Source of the DNA: Ophiosphaerella korrae
Taxonomy: Eukaryota > Ascomycota > Dothideomycetes > Pleosporales > Phaeosphaeriaceae
DNA: 64,000 nucleotides
NCBI GenBank assembly: GCA_028456385.1
Contig: JALNQF010000023.1
Span: 248,001 to 312,000, forward strand
Direction: 5' to 3'
A model generated the notes under the pieces. The model searched no databases and had not been told where the DNA came from. It saw only the letters and a list, made by a program, of their open reading frames with translations. The position numbers were made by a program, and so were the translations under genes. Below are positions 45,233 through 56,502 of the stretch, one piece after another. Numbering within the stretch: the stretch's first letter is position 1; each line of letters starts with the position of its first letter.

Positions 45233-46904
45233 GTTGCTAGTAAGGTCAGTAAGCGAATATTACACAGGGCACGTGTTATAGAAGGTACTTACTAGAATTT
45301 CGGGAAACCGGTCCAAAGAAAAATTGACTATTAATTCAAAGTGTTAAACTAATTCTACCAGAGAATAGATGTGAATGAAAGTAAGAAGTTGATAGCGAGA
45401 TGAGAGGCCTTGAAGAACAAACTGATGGATTTATATTCGATGCCATGATCCTAATCGAATGATTAGAAGTTCCAGAAGCGCTCGTTTCGGCATAATTTAG
45501 AACGGCCGTAAGACAACGAGGGTAGCATGGTGTGCCGAGCTGTCACAGGTGCAAGTCAAACACCTTGGCTTCCAAGTTGGTATCGGTCACCATCCCTGAT
45601 TAGGTAGCAAGCCCAACCATGTTTAGCATCGAACGATTTATGGTTTCGCCAAACAGATCTCGCCACTACTATTTGAGACTTGGGATATGTGTAGCACCTA
45701 CATAGTAAGCGTTCATTTTCAGCATGTAGATAATTTAATACGAACTGCGTGCAATTTCCCTGTACTAAATTCATGCAACTTCTATACCTGCTATCTACCA
45801 AGTGGTAGCCAGCCCGCACCATATCCTTTTGGTGAGTCTTGATACTAACGGTCCGACCCTTCGCTCCTTGCTACAACAAGCGCGCATTGACGAGCATCAA
45901 CATCGGTCGCGATGCGTGAGTGAGCGAACGCACGGATCGATGCTCGCTTCCCAATCTCCAATTGGATTCTGTGAGCCATAATAAGAGCCAAAGCGGAGCA
46001 CGTTCGAGAACGTGATCACTAAACCGCCAGTACACTATTTCAGTGAAGCCTACAAACGGCTTGACACGGAGCGATTTAGTCCTACAGGTACTGGTGGTGA
46101 AGTCTTACATACCTGGCCGTTCGGCATGTTTTCTTAGTGCCAAATGTAGTGGTAGTAGGGACAAGTAGTACAACCGTTGCATGATATTCGCTAGGTCGAT
46201 CTTGTAACGGCTATCTGCCCCGCAGGATGCTATATCCTCCAATAAAAACGGTGAACCAACTTGAAGGGCTGACGCGAGCTAAGGGTCTAAGGCAGAAGAT
46301 CTGAAACGCCAGACTATTCCTTGGTATTATGGCGCCCTTACATTGTAGATAAGTGTCTGGCTAGGTAGCGCTCGGTGTGTTGTGAGGTTCGATGTTCAGT
46401 AATGTGAGAATGTTTAGTGGTATGTAGCGTTTATATTCTATTAAGGACGACTAGCCAGACAAGTGACGAATCTACGTTTACGAGAATATCTTGGCCGAAT
46501 AGCATCGTCTCCCTCCTATGTTTGCTAGTAGTAACCTATCCGTTACCTATACCACATGGCAAGGGGTGGAATAGCATCCTCTCAGCCCAAGGGGTCCCGC
46601 TAGTTCTGCTTACTTGAAAGCTGAGTAGAGGCGCAGATTATGCCTAACCAAGGCCCAATTCCCAATCTTAAGCTTCATGATTAACAAGACTTTACACGAT
46701 ACCACCAGCTTAACCGGCATTGCCAGATCTGGCAGCTCATGGAGGTTAACTAGGAGTCTGGGGCAGGACGTATGCTTGCATCGCCGTGTTCGAATGCTCG
46801 AATGCTATATGATCAGGCCAGAGCACAAAAGGAATCAAAACCTCGGATTAGAACTTTGGGATTTACATTGATTGGTTTGTAATTATGTTGGTGACCACCG
46901 GGTA
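45233..46904. other. Intergenic with a short ORF
   Basis: No gene is firmly supported. An 88-codon minus-strand frame (45556-45822) contains CMNLVQGNCTQFVLNYL and WACYLIRDGDRYQLG and has five cysteines but no signal peptide or family signature. It could be an exon of a decayed small protein gene. The rest, up to the GABA-aminotransferase remnant, has stops in all frames. Confidence 0.4.
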
Positions 46905-48141
46905 TTAGATATCTTTAGCAACTGCCTCCAGCGACTCCTTAAAAATACCCAGCGCCTGATCCAACTCTTGCTCACTAATAGTCAGCGGCGGAATAAACCT
47001 CAGCACGTCAAACACCGAAGTGCCAAGAAGAAGCATATCCCTCTTAACGCATTCCTGCACAACCTTTGGCCCAATCTGCGGCTGGGCCTTCGCATTCCAC
47101 GACGCAGCATTCGACGATCCACGCTGGAGTTTAGGGTTAGAAAATTGCACGCCAACCATGAGGCCGCCTCCGCGAATGTCCTCGATCAAATTGCCGGCCT
47201 TTGTTCCCGAGGCTTTCAAGTTGTGCAGGAATGAGAAGAGTTGTTTGGAGCGCGCGGCGACGTTATCGAGAATGTTTTCTTCGCGGAAGGTCTCGATGAC
47301 GGCTTTTGCCGCGGCGCATGCGACTACGTTGCCGGCGTACGTGCCGCCCATGGAGCCAGGTTTCTGCAGGTCCATAAGCGTCTTGGAACTTGCGATGCCG
47401 GACAGCGGGAAGCCGTTGGCGATGCCCTTGGCAAAGACCAAGATATTTCGCCTAGGACGGGTTCTAGGATGATGGCGGCGGTGTCGGCGGGGGACGTCTG
47501 CTGCTGCAATGCAAGCTTCAACTGTACGAGGGCCTGATTGACGAGTTCTTCTGTTGGCGTGTCTGGCGTAGCACCGCTGAATTGGCTGTAGTATGGGAAT
47601 GCGGTCGCGAACACGCCGCCCATCAACGGGCCATGGCCCTCGCCGTAGACTGTCTTGGAGCGCGTCATTGAGGCCGTGGCATTGGTACGGCCGTGGTAGG
47701 AGCCTTGCATCACGATCATGTTGGGCTTCTTGGTTGCTGCACGCGCCAGCTTCACCGCAGTCTCGACGGCTTCGGCGCCCGAGTTCCATAGGAAGACGGT
47801 GTCGAGGGACTCGTGCGGGAGAATGGGGATCAGCTCTTTGAGAAGGGCAATTTGCGCAGCGCTGAAGCCAATGTTGACCTGGGTGTGTGTGATCTTGCTG
47901 CATTGTTCTGCCGCTGCCGCGCTGACTCTGGGATGGCAGTGGCCGAGGTTCACGACGCCAATTCCGGCCGTGAGGTCGAGCAGCTTTACGCCCTTGTCTG
48001 TCGTGATGAAGGTGCCCTCGCCATACTCGAAGACGTGCTTGGTGAGCCGCCCAATGCCCTTTGCAATGTGCTGCTCGCCGAATGTTGCCGCGTCTAGGGT
48101 CTAAGGCTGCGGAGGGCTGATGCAGCGCGTTGGGGGATCAT
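46905..48141 (-). pseudogene. 4-aminobutyrate aminotransferase, deleted
   Basis: A class III PLP aminotransferase of the GABA-transaminase type is recognisable from a mitochondrial-like start (MIPQRAASALRSLR) at 48141. A first frameshift lies near 48100, followed by TLDAATFGEQHIAKGIGRLT, NLGHCHPRVSAAAAEQ, LWNSGAEAVETAVKLARAAT and QGSYHGRTNATASMTRSK. At about 47450 the frame AAIILEPVLG runs directly into ILVFAKGIANGFPLSGI in a different frame. Some 45-50 residues that should lie between, including the Asp-containing DEVQ-type PLP site, are missing. The C-terminal part (GGTYAGNVVACAAAKAVIE to the stop) is intact. No intron boundary explains the gap. The gene is therefore inactivated by an internal deletion with frame change. 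Confidence 0.8.
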
Positions 48142-48228
48142 GGCGGCTATTGTTGTCACACAGGATCGTGATTATGGCGTGACTGGGTCTGGGACATGAT
48201 TGCGGGGCTGACGTAGCGAGTCACGGCA

Positions 48229-48643
48229 CTAAGTAGGTAGACTATCAAGAACGATAAGTCGAAGTAGCTGTCTTGCAATTCGCATCATGTTATCTGTTTT
48301 TGCATAGATTACTATGGCGCCCTCTTCCCTGAAGACCACATAGCAGATAACCATCCAGCTACGATCAACCGCAACACCCATAAAGCGAATACCTCGGGCA
48401 TCGCCAATCTGCGCCGTTATTAATTAACTTCTTTTCATGGTCATTTCACTCTCTGCTTCACAGCTAGGTGACTTAAAAATCATGGTGACTTACCACATAC
48501 ATCGGAATGCCGTACCAGCCCGCACAATTGCCGCCTACATTGCCAGCTGAAGGTTCAAAAATTGGGCCTTTGCTAGCATTGACTGCGAGTTGTTTAAGCT
48601 TTGCAAGCGTGAAGATCTCGCGAGGTGTGCCAGTCGGGAACAT
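48229..48643 (-). CDS. Small unknown protein or gene fragment
   Basis: Two exons (48643-48494 and 48408-48229, with an 85-nt intron gtaagt...gcgcag in phase 0) encode 109 residues. The first has MFPTGTPREIFTLAKLKQLA and GGNCAGWYGIPMYV; the second has GIRFMGVAVDRSWMVICYVV, a run of likely beta strands. In the same frame upstream of the ATG, the sequence reads SAIALGGGHSWD-TAG-DNG, so the real gene may be longer and broken by that stop. No family recognised. Confidence 0.35.
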
Positions 48644-49858
48644 TCCGTTATCCTAGTCCCAAGAATGTCCGCCTCCCAATGCTATTGCTGATTGAACTAT
48701 ACACATAATGGCAGAGCGAGCGGGGCGGAGATTGTGCGGGTCAACCCGTGGCGGTGCCGGCGCTACTACCCTTTGCTAAAAATACTGTATACCATACCGC
48801 GAGGGCGAAGGGAAGTTGGTGGCCTTTGTAGTTTCCTAGTTCGTACATCGTATTTAGAAAGCGCTACTGAGGTGTATGACGTGGATGATTTCGTATCAAT
48901 ACTCTCCTGTTCATCTGTAGGTCGTTCTTGTTGATTCGCTTAGTCCAAACGAGTCGGTCCAGCTGAGGTGTCCAGTTAGGGTAGGTTCCGCACTCGGATA
49001 TGGAAGTATATTCTTTCGAGGCACACGTGCTCATCCCATACTCCTGTTACATTTTACACGCTGCTTTAAGCTTGTCGTGATTTGCCACCGCTAGCATGGA
49101 TGATGGCCAACCCCGCTCCTGCCACAGCGTTGTTCGGTTTAGAGGTGTACAATGGGTAGAACGAAGTAGCCCGGAGCTCACGTGATAAGCCAAGACGCTA
49201 AATAACAGCTTTGTGGCCCGTGCAGCATCTCCAAGCTCAACACCACGATACTCGCAAAATATGCGTGTATATTATTATTAACTTTGTATAGAGTAGTAGA
49301 CATATACACAAGTATGCTACATACTTAAATTACCTTTACGGCGATTATTAGCTGCTAAACGGATTGTGTTGAGGTTTCTCGACGATGCAGCTCATTTTTG
49401 GTGTTCTGCCAAGTAAATCCACGTGAGTTACAGGCCACTTTTTTTTACCCATTATATGTGAGAAGAGAAATAGCATAAGGGTGCGCTGGGTTGCCACCAC
49501 AAGCATCTACCGAGTCACCTGAAACTAAGACATGTTCAGTGGGGCTAGGTACCAGTTCAAGGCCACCCCAGCCTAAAACTAGAACATGACCCACTACGGG
49601 GCCTAAAACCGGGACGCAAAATGGCCAATTTACGACCCATGATGAATTCCCAATCTACTGAAAACAAAATCAAGCTATTGCCTAAGCCGCATACGTCACT
49701 CAGCGGATGTCACGTTGAGGGATTACCACATTCGGGTTAAATTTGTAATGTGACAACAAGCAAGTTCGACAGCTTCGATGCTGTTGCTAGGTGGTGTTCA
49801 GCGACCCGATGGTGTGCTGAAGAACAGATCTCGTACTGCTAGTTATACGACCTACACT
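48644..49858. other. Gene-poor region
   Basis: No gene supported. It contains AT-rich words (TATTATTATTAACTTTG near 49270) and sequence repeating CCTAAAAC (two copies at 49574 and 49602). Confidence 0.5.
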
Positions 49859-51433
49859 TCATTCCGGCGTGAGAATGTTGTCAATAAACCAAGGCTGAAA
49901 TGTCGTGGTAGCCCAAGTACATAAGTGACGTAATGCAGCGAGAATCTTGTAACAGCCAAGAATGCTTTCTGTATTACCAACAGTCACGCCGTCAATGATG
50001 TTCTGCAATATCAGCCTTTGTACCAAGATAGCAGACAATTGATGGCAGCTTACGATCGAATCTTCAATGTCGCGCGCAAACATCAACTGCCAATATTCAC
50101 CAGACACAAAGAGGAGAGGAAGAGTGATAGATACAGGGTCTGTGGCTAGAGCGCGCAAACGATTGAAGTGGGCTGTTACCCAAATGGACAGCTGTACTAG
50201 GGCTTTCTCTCTGGAGCCATCGGGTGTTTTGGTCTCGATGCTTACGATGATTGGATCATGGCAAAGCGGAGAGAGTCTGAAGGATTGATCGTTCTGTAAA
50301 GTCTCCCAGCTGACGATGCTAATCGACGGGTGATTTGGTCTTCGGATACAAGAGGATCTTGAATGGTGATAGCATAATCCACCATTTTTTTCCTCAATTC
50401 TTCACCATGCTTGTTGTCAGGCACGAGTCCCTTCATCACTCGTGAAGTAGTTATGTTATGATACTCAAGACCGGGAATATTCCTTACGGCTTGCTGCAAG
50501 ATTCGACTGTGAACGCGCTCATTCCACGTCGGCTCATGCACATGCTTGGCCTTGCAGAATGAAGTACTGTCCCGAATATCTTTGATGGCTTTGAGCTCAT
50601 CCAGGAGCCGTTCCCTATCTGCATTGCCAACTTGTTCCGTAACCAGGAGTGCATCGAAAGGTTCAATACCATCGCAGGCAAGTTCGACTTCATCCCGATC
50701 ATCAACCATGAAAAACCGAGTAGAGAAGCTTAGAGCAAGTTCGTACCTCGATACCCTTAGGAACTATGTTCCGCGCGAATGTAGCTACTCCTTGAATATG
50801 CTTATACAGATCCTGTACATCTCCCGGAACGTCTAATCGCGTCCGTATACTCTTTCGTATCACCTTCTTATCCGCAACGCGAAGATCAACCATTCTCTTG
50901 GTAGGGCTAACAGATCGCTTTGAAACCTTTGATTCGGCGGATTCAGCAATAGATGGCTCTGGCTGATACCATGCTTCCACTTCGTTCTCGGAAGTGGTAG
51001 GTGTCAGGGTTGGCATGGCTCCTTGCCTAGAGCTTGCGCAGGTTTGTGACTGTTGCGACGAGCTTCTTGGTGTGGCGTCTATATCCACAGCATTCTCACT
51101 AACGGGTACCTTATTCCTTGCTGGGTACCTCCTTCTCGATGGTGAACGAGCTCGATCCATCATATCGAGTGTTTCCGTTGGCCGTTGGCGTTTAAGCGAT
51201 GGCAGAGGCAGTTCTCCAGTCGGCAATTGGTTTGGGCACTCGATATCGGCGAGAACAGCGCGTTTACGTTTCGGTAGGGGCAATGCAGAATGGGGAAATA
51301 GGATAGATAAAGGCGTTTGGCGCTGCTTGCGAGGTTTCGCCAGGTAGTCCGTAGGTATGTTGGGTGAAGGCGGGGGGTCGATGTCGCCGTCCACCTTGGA
51401 CAGAGCCGTCAACCACGCATTTGCGTGACCCAT
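49859..51433 (-). pseudogene. PD-(D/E)XK nuclease-like gene, frameshifted
   Basis: Exons near 51433-50755, 50687-50054 and 50002-49859 form one fungal-specific gene of the PD-(D/E)XK nuclease-like type. The first exon is a disordered, basic, nuclear-looking region (LPLPKRKRAVL, ARSPSRRRYPARNK). The second carries ILQQAVRNIPGLEYHNITTS, then reads RTINPSDS and shifts frame within a CTCTCT tract (about 50269-50277). In the new frame it continues PLCHDPIIVSIETKTPDGS, with the family's E-x-K signature, then ALVQLSIWVTAHFNRL. The last exon ends the usual way (GNTESILGCYKILAALRHLC). Without the two extra bases the protein would be continuous. It is a broken gene, or a sequencing error at a dinucleotide run. 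The first intron (gtatcg...gatgaag) is inferred from frame only. Confidence 0.65.
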
Positions 51434-51695
51434 AAAAAGAGCGAGAGACGGGGGCCGGACGATGCTAGCAAAAGCCAGGGAAAGACATAAAAATTAACGA
51501 GACGCAAAAGGCAATGCTAGAGGATCAATTGTGGCATCGCTCGCGCTGCTGTTTGTTGTTCTAGTTGCCTTGCCAGAATATACGCACGGGCCACAAACAT
51601 ATCGTAAACCCCTCAGACTTGTCGGCAGTTCAACTGACCATGAATTAAGCGAGGTTGTGATGGCTCAACTCAACTCAGCCCCAACACAAGAACAC

Positions 51696-51750
51696 GTTAA
51701 TATTACGTTAATATTACGTTAATATTACGTTAATATTACGTTAATATCAC
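51696..51750. repeat. 11-bp tandem repeat x5
   Basis: Five head-to-tail copies of GTTAATATTAC occupy 55 bp; the last carries one T-to-C change (GTTAATATCAC). They are directly followed by AT-rich DNA leading to the palindrome. Confidence 0.9.
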
Positions 51751-51856
51751 GTTTGCAGCAGGTTCTACTAACACTATATATAATACTAGCAATTCTTAAT
51801 AGCTATATAAGTTAGCTTAAATATAATTTAATTGCACTCTTAATATATTTTTGTCA

Positions 51857-51990
51857 TTTCCTGTAGTAAAGTAGAGCTAACATAATTAGAACGTGTTAAA
51901 AACGTGTTCTCAGCTTACTATATATAGATTGCAGTTTTAACACGTTTTTAACACGTTCTAATTATGTTAGCTCTACCCTACTACAGGAAA
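51857..51990. repeat. Palindrome with 52-bp arms
   Basis: The left arm 51857-51908 (TTTCCTGTAGTAAAGTAGAG to ACGTGTT) is repeated in inverted orientation at 51939-51990 (AACACGTTTTTAACACGTTC to CAGGAAA) with only two mismatches by eye, around a 30-bp AT-rich loop. The arms contain ACGTGTTAAAAACGTGTT. It would form a long cruciform or hairpin; it may be a small foldback transposon. Confidence 0.85.
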
Positions 51991-52691
51991 CTGCTAAGAA
52001 GGTCTAAATAATTAACAATATTAATTAATTATCAAAGTAGAATAGTATATATTGCCCAAGGGCCCTCTAGGCCTTTCGCCTTCGGCTTGCGCTCGCGCAG
52101 CCTGACAGATAAGTTCATCTGACCATGGAGTTGGGAGGGATGAGAAAAAAAATTCAGTGAAAGCGGCTAGTATCCAGTTCTGGTTTGGCGCCATCACAAC
52201 CTCGCTTAATCCATGGTCAGATGAGCTGCTGCCTCCCTCGAACCCTGGTCAAGTGTTACGCTGACAACCAGGCCCCTATCTTATGCTCTTTTTGAACCAG
52301 CCACGACATTTACGAAAGCTCATACCGCTTCTAGAATCTTCAAAAACCGAATGACACGCGGATTTTGTCATAGTGATTAGACCCCAACAACAAGACTTTC
52401 AGGGACAGTCGTGACGAAATGTGTTTTGCAGTACACGCGAATATGATAGACGCAGGGATCAGGTGAAAATCAAGACAAATTAAATAGATTCGCACAGAGT
52501 TAGTAGCCACAAGGATAATATATTGTCTTGCTACGACTCAACCAGTGAGGCCTTTCCATTCACAATCCAACTTCTATTTCCTCCGTTTGTCATCGGAAGC
52601 TCGCTCAACCACAATTACTAATTATCGTTAGATTGATCCGTTGGCATGAACTTTGCCGTAATCTTGTTCAACTCTTCTTCATTCGGGCAAT

Positions 52692-54311
52692 ATGTTTACC
52701 TACGACCCGTTGAGTGGGTCTTCGTCTATGCGACTCATAGAGCTACTCCCAAGTAGAATCAACAATCAGATCCAGGCCAAATTGATTCATCAAAGCGAAT
52801 CACGGAGGAAATACAGATGTCTATCCTATATGTGGGGTTCGCCATGCGAGCAACGCGACATCCTACTCAACGGGCAACCATTTCCGGTGCGACAAAACCT
52901 ATATGCATTTCTCAACATGGCCACGGGATACTTTCCAAACGAACCTCTTTGGATCGATGCAATATGCATCAATCAAGCCGATCTTGTCGAGAAAAGTCAC
53001 CAGGTCCAACGCATGGGGGAGATTTATCGCAACGCCGAAGAGATTCTCGTATGGCTTGGCTTCGACGATTGCTTTGATTGTATCTTCGACCCCTTGAAAG
53101 GCAACTGGAAGAAAGTCTTTTCAGAATTTAATACTGATGCGCTGCTGGGCTGCATTCATCATCCTTACTTCACCCGTGCCTGGATCACACAGGAGATTCT
53201 TCTGGCACGAAAGATTGTAGTATTGCATAAAAACATGCAGCTCCGTTGGCGAGAGTTCGGTAAACGTTTTCAGTGCATTGCCTTAGAACTGGGAAGAAGG
53301 CGTGTGCGAGTCCGCGACGTGATTGTGCTAGAATTGTACGATTTGCGAAAGACGGCGAATTGGAGAAAGGGCCCTGGGGCTCTGCTATATCCGATCATTA
53401 GCTATGTGTGGGAAGGTGTTCCATTAACATCAGAGCTATCGCAGACCTCCGGAGGACTACCGTCAGGCAAAGGATACTATGACTTCTTCGATGTGTTGCG
53501 CAGACGAGCGCAATCCCAGTGTATGGATATCCGAGATCGAATTTTCAGCCTCAACTCATTACTCGAGCCCGGACATGGTTTTCAAGTCGACTACCACGAC
53601 AGTACCGCCGATGTGTTCTGGAAAGTCTGCGAGCATTTTAACGTTTGGGTTGATTTCACCCGCGTGCGCCAGGTTGCAGATGCTCTCTCGCTGTCTACGA
53701 TGGAACTTCTCAGTAGCATAGAGGGTCGACTGACGGAAAAAATCACGCTTCGTTTCCAAGAGGGCCGTTTCCAAGATCACGCAACCTCACGGCTGGGTGG
53801 CGCATCTGATGGCGAATTAAAACATTTGTACTGCAATAAAAATCTGCATAGAGACGTCAGAACGGCAGCAAGGGTGGAAAGAAGAACCGAGAACGACTTG
53901 TTGTTGTGTCCAATACAGTATGGAATCAGTCAAGCTGCGGAATGCATGAAGCCTCATCTCGTAGTGTCACAGGTTTCACCAGAAGATGCGGAGTCGTTGA
54001 CCATAACGCTCTTTTACTGTCAAACCACACAGGTTGGAGTTCCACAATCATTATACTATTTCGACGGAAATAATCTCGAGACCAAAGATTGGTCCCAGAT
54101 CGAGCATCTAAGAACAAGAGGCCGTTCAAAGGCAGCGTCAGGTACTTGGTGGGCTTTTAAATTACCTTTGTTCTACGCGATCGATATCACAGCAGGGGCT
54201 CGTGAAGAGAAGACTCTTGATATTGCAAACGCACTGAAAGCAGATTCGGAGAATGTTCTTGCGTCTGGTAATCTGAAGACTGCATTCTTGCACTATACTC
54301 AGAATATATAA
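52692..54311 (+). CDS. HET-domain protein
   Basis: A single exon encodes 539 residues. The heterokaryon-incompatibility domain is in its standard N-terminal place: YRCLSYMWGSP (about residue 41), LNGQPFPVRQNLYAFL, LWIDAICINQADLVEKSHQV (about 88) and MGEIYRNAEEILVWLG. The central RAQSQCMDIRDRIFSLNSLL matches the usual later block of the family. HET domains act as TIR-like death effectors triggered by non-self recognition partners. No partner domain (NACHT, ankyrin) is fused here. The start is the first ATG, 40 residues before the domain. The C-terminal third has no recognised domain. Confidence 0.9.
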   Translation: MFTYDPLSGSSSMRLIELLPSRINNQIQAKLIHQSESRRKYRCLSYMWGSPCEQRDILLNGQPFPVRQNLYAFLNMATGYFPNEPLWIDAICINQADLVEKSHQVQRMGEIYRNAEEILVWLGFDDCFDCIFDPLKGNWKKVFSEFNTDALLGCIHHPYFTRAWITQEILLARKIVVLHKNMQLRWREFGKRFQCIALELGRRRVRVRDVIVLELYDLRKTANWRKGPGALLYPIISYVWEGVPLTSELSQTSGGLPSGKGYYDFFDVLRRRAQSQCMDIRDRIFSLNSLLEPGHGFQVDYHDSTADVFWKVCEHFNVWVDFTRVRQVADALSLSTMELLSSIEGRLTEKITLRFQEGRFQDHATSRLGGASDGELKHLYCNKNLHRDVRTAARVERRTENDLLLCPIQYGISQAAECMKPHLVVSQVSPEDAESLTITLFYCQTTQVGVPQSLYYFDGNNLETKDWSQIEHLRTRGRSKAASGTWWAFKLPLFYAIDITAGAREEKTLDIANALKADSENVLASGNLKTAFLHYTQNI

Positions 54312-56502
54312 ACTAGGCTTGTGGCAATGTGTACGGCATTGATGCTGCTAGGGGAATGTCGATAAACTATTAATGAATAATTCTGAATATACATTTAGAA
54401 TGACATGAACGTCGCTAAGTACGGCTGTGGCCAGATATCTCCCACCGAAACGTCACTGTCTCCAGAAGGTCAAAGAAAAGACTCGCTACAGACCTCGCTG
54501 TCACTTGCAAAGTCCAAAAAAAAAACGATACACCTATCAAAGATATGCACCTCCCCCGAGCACAACATCTCCAAGCCCAAAACCTACAAAGACGCCTCCC
54601 GATTCTGCATAAAAAGCTACACAAAGCGCGTAGTTAGCAATCTTTATACGCCCAATAAGTGTGACCTACACTTACCCGCATCTGACATCCAGGGAGGAAG
54701 TCTCATTATTATTCCGCTAACTGAGTCTTGGCTTTCTGCTTATTACATGCGAAAATGCTGGTGAAAATGAAACTACGTGTAACGCTAGAAACTCTTGCCT
54801 TGGCAATTTTTCTATTGCTTATCCTATATTACTGTAAGTGACAATTCCCTAAATCCTACACATAAAATTCATTATTCCCCATTCGCTAACCTTTTTTACG
54901 TACAGCTTGTTAGCTTCTCGTCTAACTACTTTGTCAAATTTGTCTCGTAATTTAATAAGAGGCATACTAAACTGTGTGCTAACTATCTAGATGGTAGATA
55001 ATTAACTTTTAGTCTTTTGCATAATAACCTATCTCTAGTAGAGTAATTAGTAATAACTCCTTAGGGTGTAGGTCAAAGTACATAGTGTCGCAAGTAAGCG
55101 ATACATATAGACCAGCTACGGTAGCCAAATCTTAAGCTTGAGCTTAAACTTTTGCTACGCAACACTATCTGAATCTCATGAGCCAGCTCAGCTCCATCTA
55201 GCAGCGTTACATCTGGCAATAATATTAGTATAACCTTTAGTAAGGAGAGTAGCAGTAGAATAAAAAGTAATAAGATAGAATATTAAGAGTAGCCTGTAAA
55301 CGATAACAGAGAGAGGATTAATTGATTAATTCAATCTACTAGTTCTATCGATCAAGTCCCTGACATCAATTATCGAGTGACTAAGATACTAACGATAGAT
55401 CTAACACCTGTCTAAGTATAGTAAGATACAAATCTCGGTCTATATACTTTGAATCCGGAGATTGGATCCTCCGGATACTAATATCCTCGGTATCTCTCCC
55501 TTCGGGATAAGATTATCCATCTACAGGGCTGTATCCCGCAATACTTGTGTATAAGCAGTAATAACCTCAACTTTGTACGGCTGCGATGGCTGATTTTTGG
55601 GCGTCAGGTGGGGCTGGGCGCCAGGTAGTAAGCCATACTATTGGGGGTTATAGGATCATGTCATGTAACTTGGTCCTGGTCATGTGATGGGCCGCACCGA
55701 GGATTGTTATTGTTAACCTACTAATCTACCTTGTAGCTTGCTACGTGGGATGCCCTAGGCCTTATAGGTAGCACGTTGGCTTGTATAAACTCCATTTTCA
55801 AGATTACTGATAGCTGATTGTATAGCAAGTTCTTGGGATCTATTTTGAGATAGACATTGTGGAGATATCACGCGTTGAAGCTGATCAATTGAACTTGGTG
55901 GGGTGGCTTAACTCCCCTGATAGCCTAACTCCCCCGGGGCCAGCTTGATCAATCTCAGCTCGGAGGCTCTTCGGTCTCTCTCAAGTCCCGCGCCCCGAGA
56001 GCTCTTAGTGCGGCGAGCTCGGCTACCAAAGCTCTAGTATAAGAGCTCTACCAATCAGTAGATAGTAGAATCAATGATCTATCTCCCATTTATTCCTAAG
56101 CTCGTGCCATCCGTCACACTGGAGCTCTGCTGGCCGAGCTCTCCTACGCTAAGAAGCTCCGGTGCCCAAAGCTTGAGATAGAGATTGATTATCTCCGGCG
56201 GATAGATCCAAATACTGGTGTTTCTGCAACACCTTATTAATTAGAGCCATAGTTGTGGAGTTATTACGCGTCAAAGTTATAGTGTTGAGAAGCGCCTTGG
56301 TATTTGTCAGGGCACGACCTGGCTCCGGGCACGACCCGGCTCCGAGCACTGGCACGGTAACGGCTACGCACGGATCCGAATGTGGGGAAGTTCCAATAGC
56401 AAGCTTCCTTAGCTTCGTCCGTGCGGTCAGAGTGTAAAAGGTGCCTAGGGCGCCTTCTTGTTTGGAGATAACTCTCACACACTCGCCGACTCACGCTTCA
56501 AA
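54312..56502. other. AT-rich decayed region
   Basis: No gene supported over about 2.2 kb. It is dominated by CTA/TAG-rich, AT-rich sequence typical of mutated repeats, with a short GC-rich stretch (GAGCTC-rich) around 55960-56060 that includes a dispersed repeat. Just upstream of the P450, CGACCTGGCTCCGGGCA and CGACCCGGCTCCGAGCA form a short tandem pair (about 56316-56350). Confidence 0.55.
56068..56102. repeat. Dispersed repeat, copy B
   Basis: ATCAATGATCTATCTCCCAT followed by TTATTCCTAAGCT matches the 22079-22112 core. Several differences are C-to-T or G-to-A relative to that copy, as expected if both are products of repeat-induced mutation. Confidence 0.55.

Larger units (their letters stand above)
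51434..52691. other. Repeat-rich AT-rich spacer
   Basis: No genes. It holds a tandem 11-mer array and a 52-bp-arm palindrome, embedded in strongly AT-rich DNA (51760-52050), followed by the promoter of the HET gene. The sequences AACCTCGCTTAA and CCATGGTCAGATGA recur in inverted orientation at about 51640-51660 and 52120-52225, hinting at a larger nested foldback. Confidence 0.5.

Noticed and set aside
45556..45822. Cysteine-containing 88-codon frame as a second effector
   Set aside because: No signal peptide or splice partner was found; mentioned only within the intergenic description.
47449..47451. Intron explaining the gap in the aminotransferase
   Set aside because: There is no GT donor or inserted sequence at the junction; the missing residues are absent from the DNA itself.
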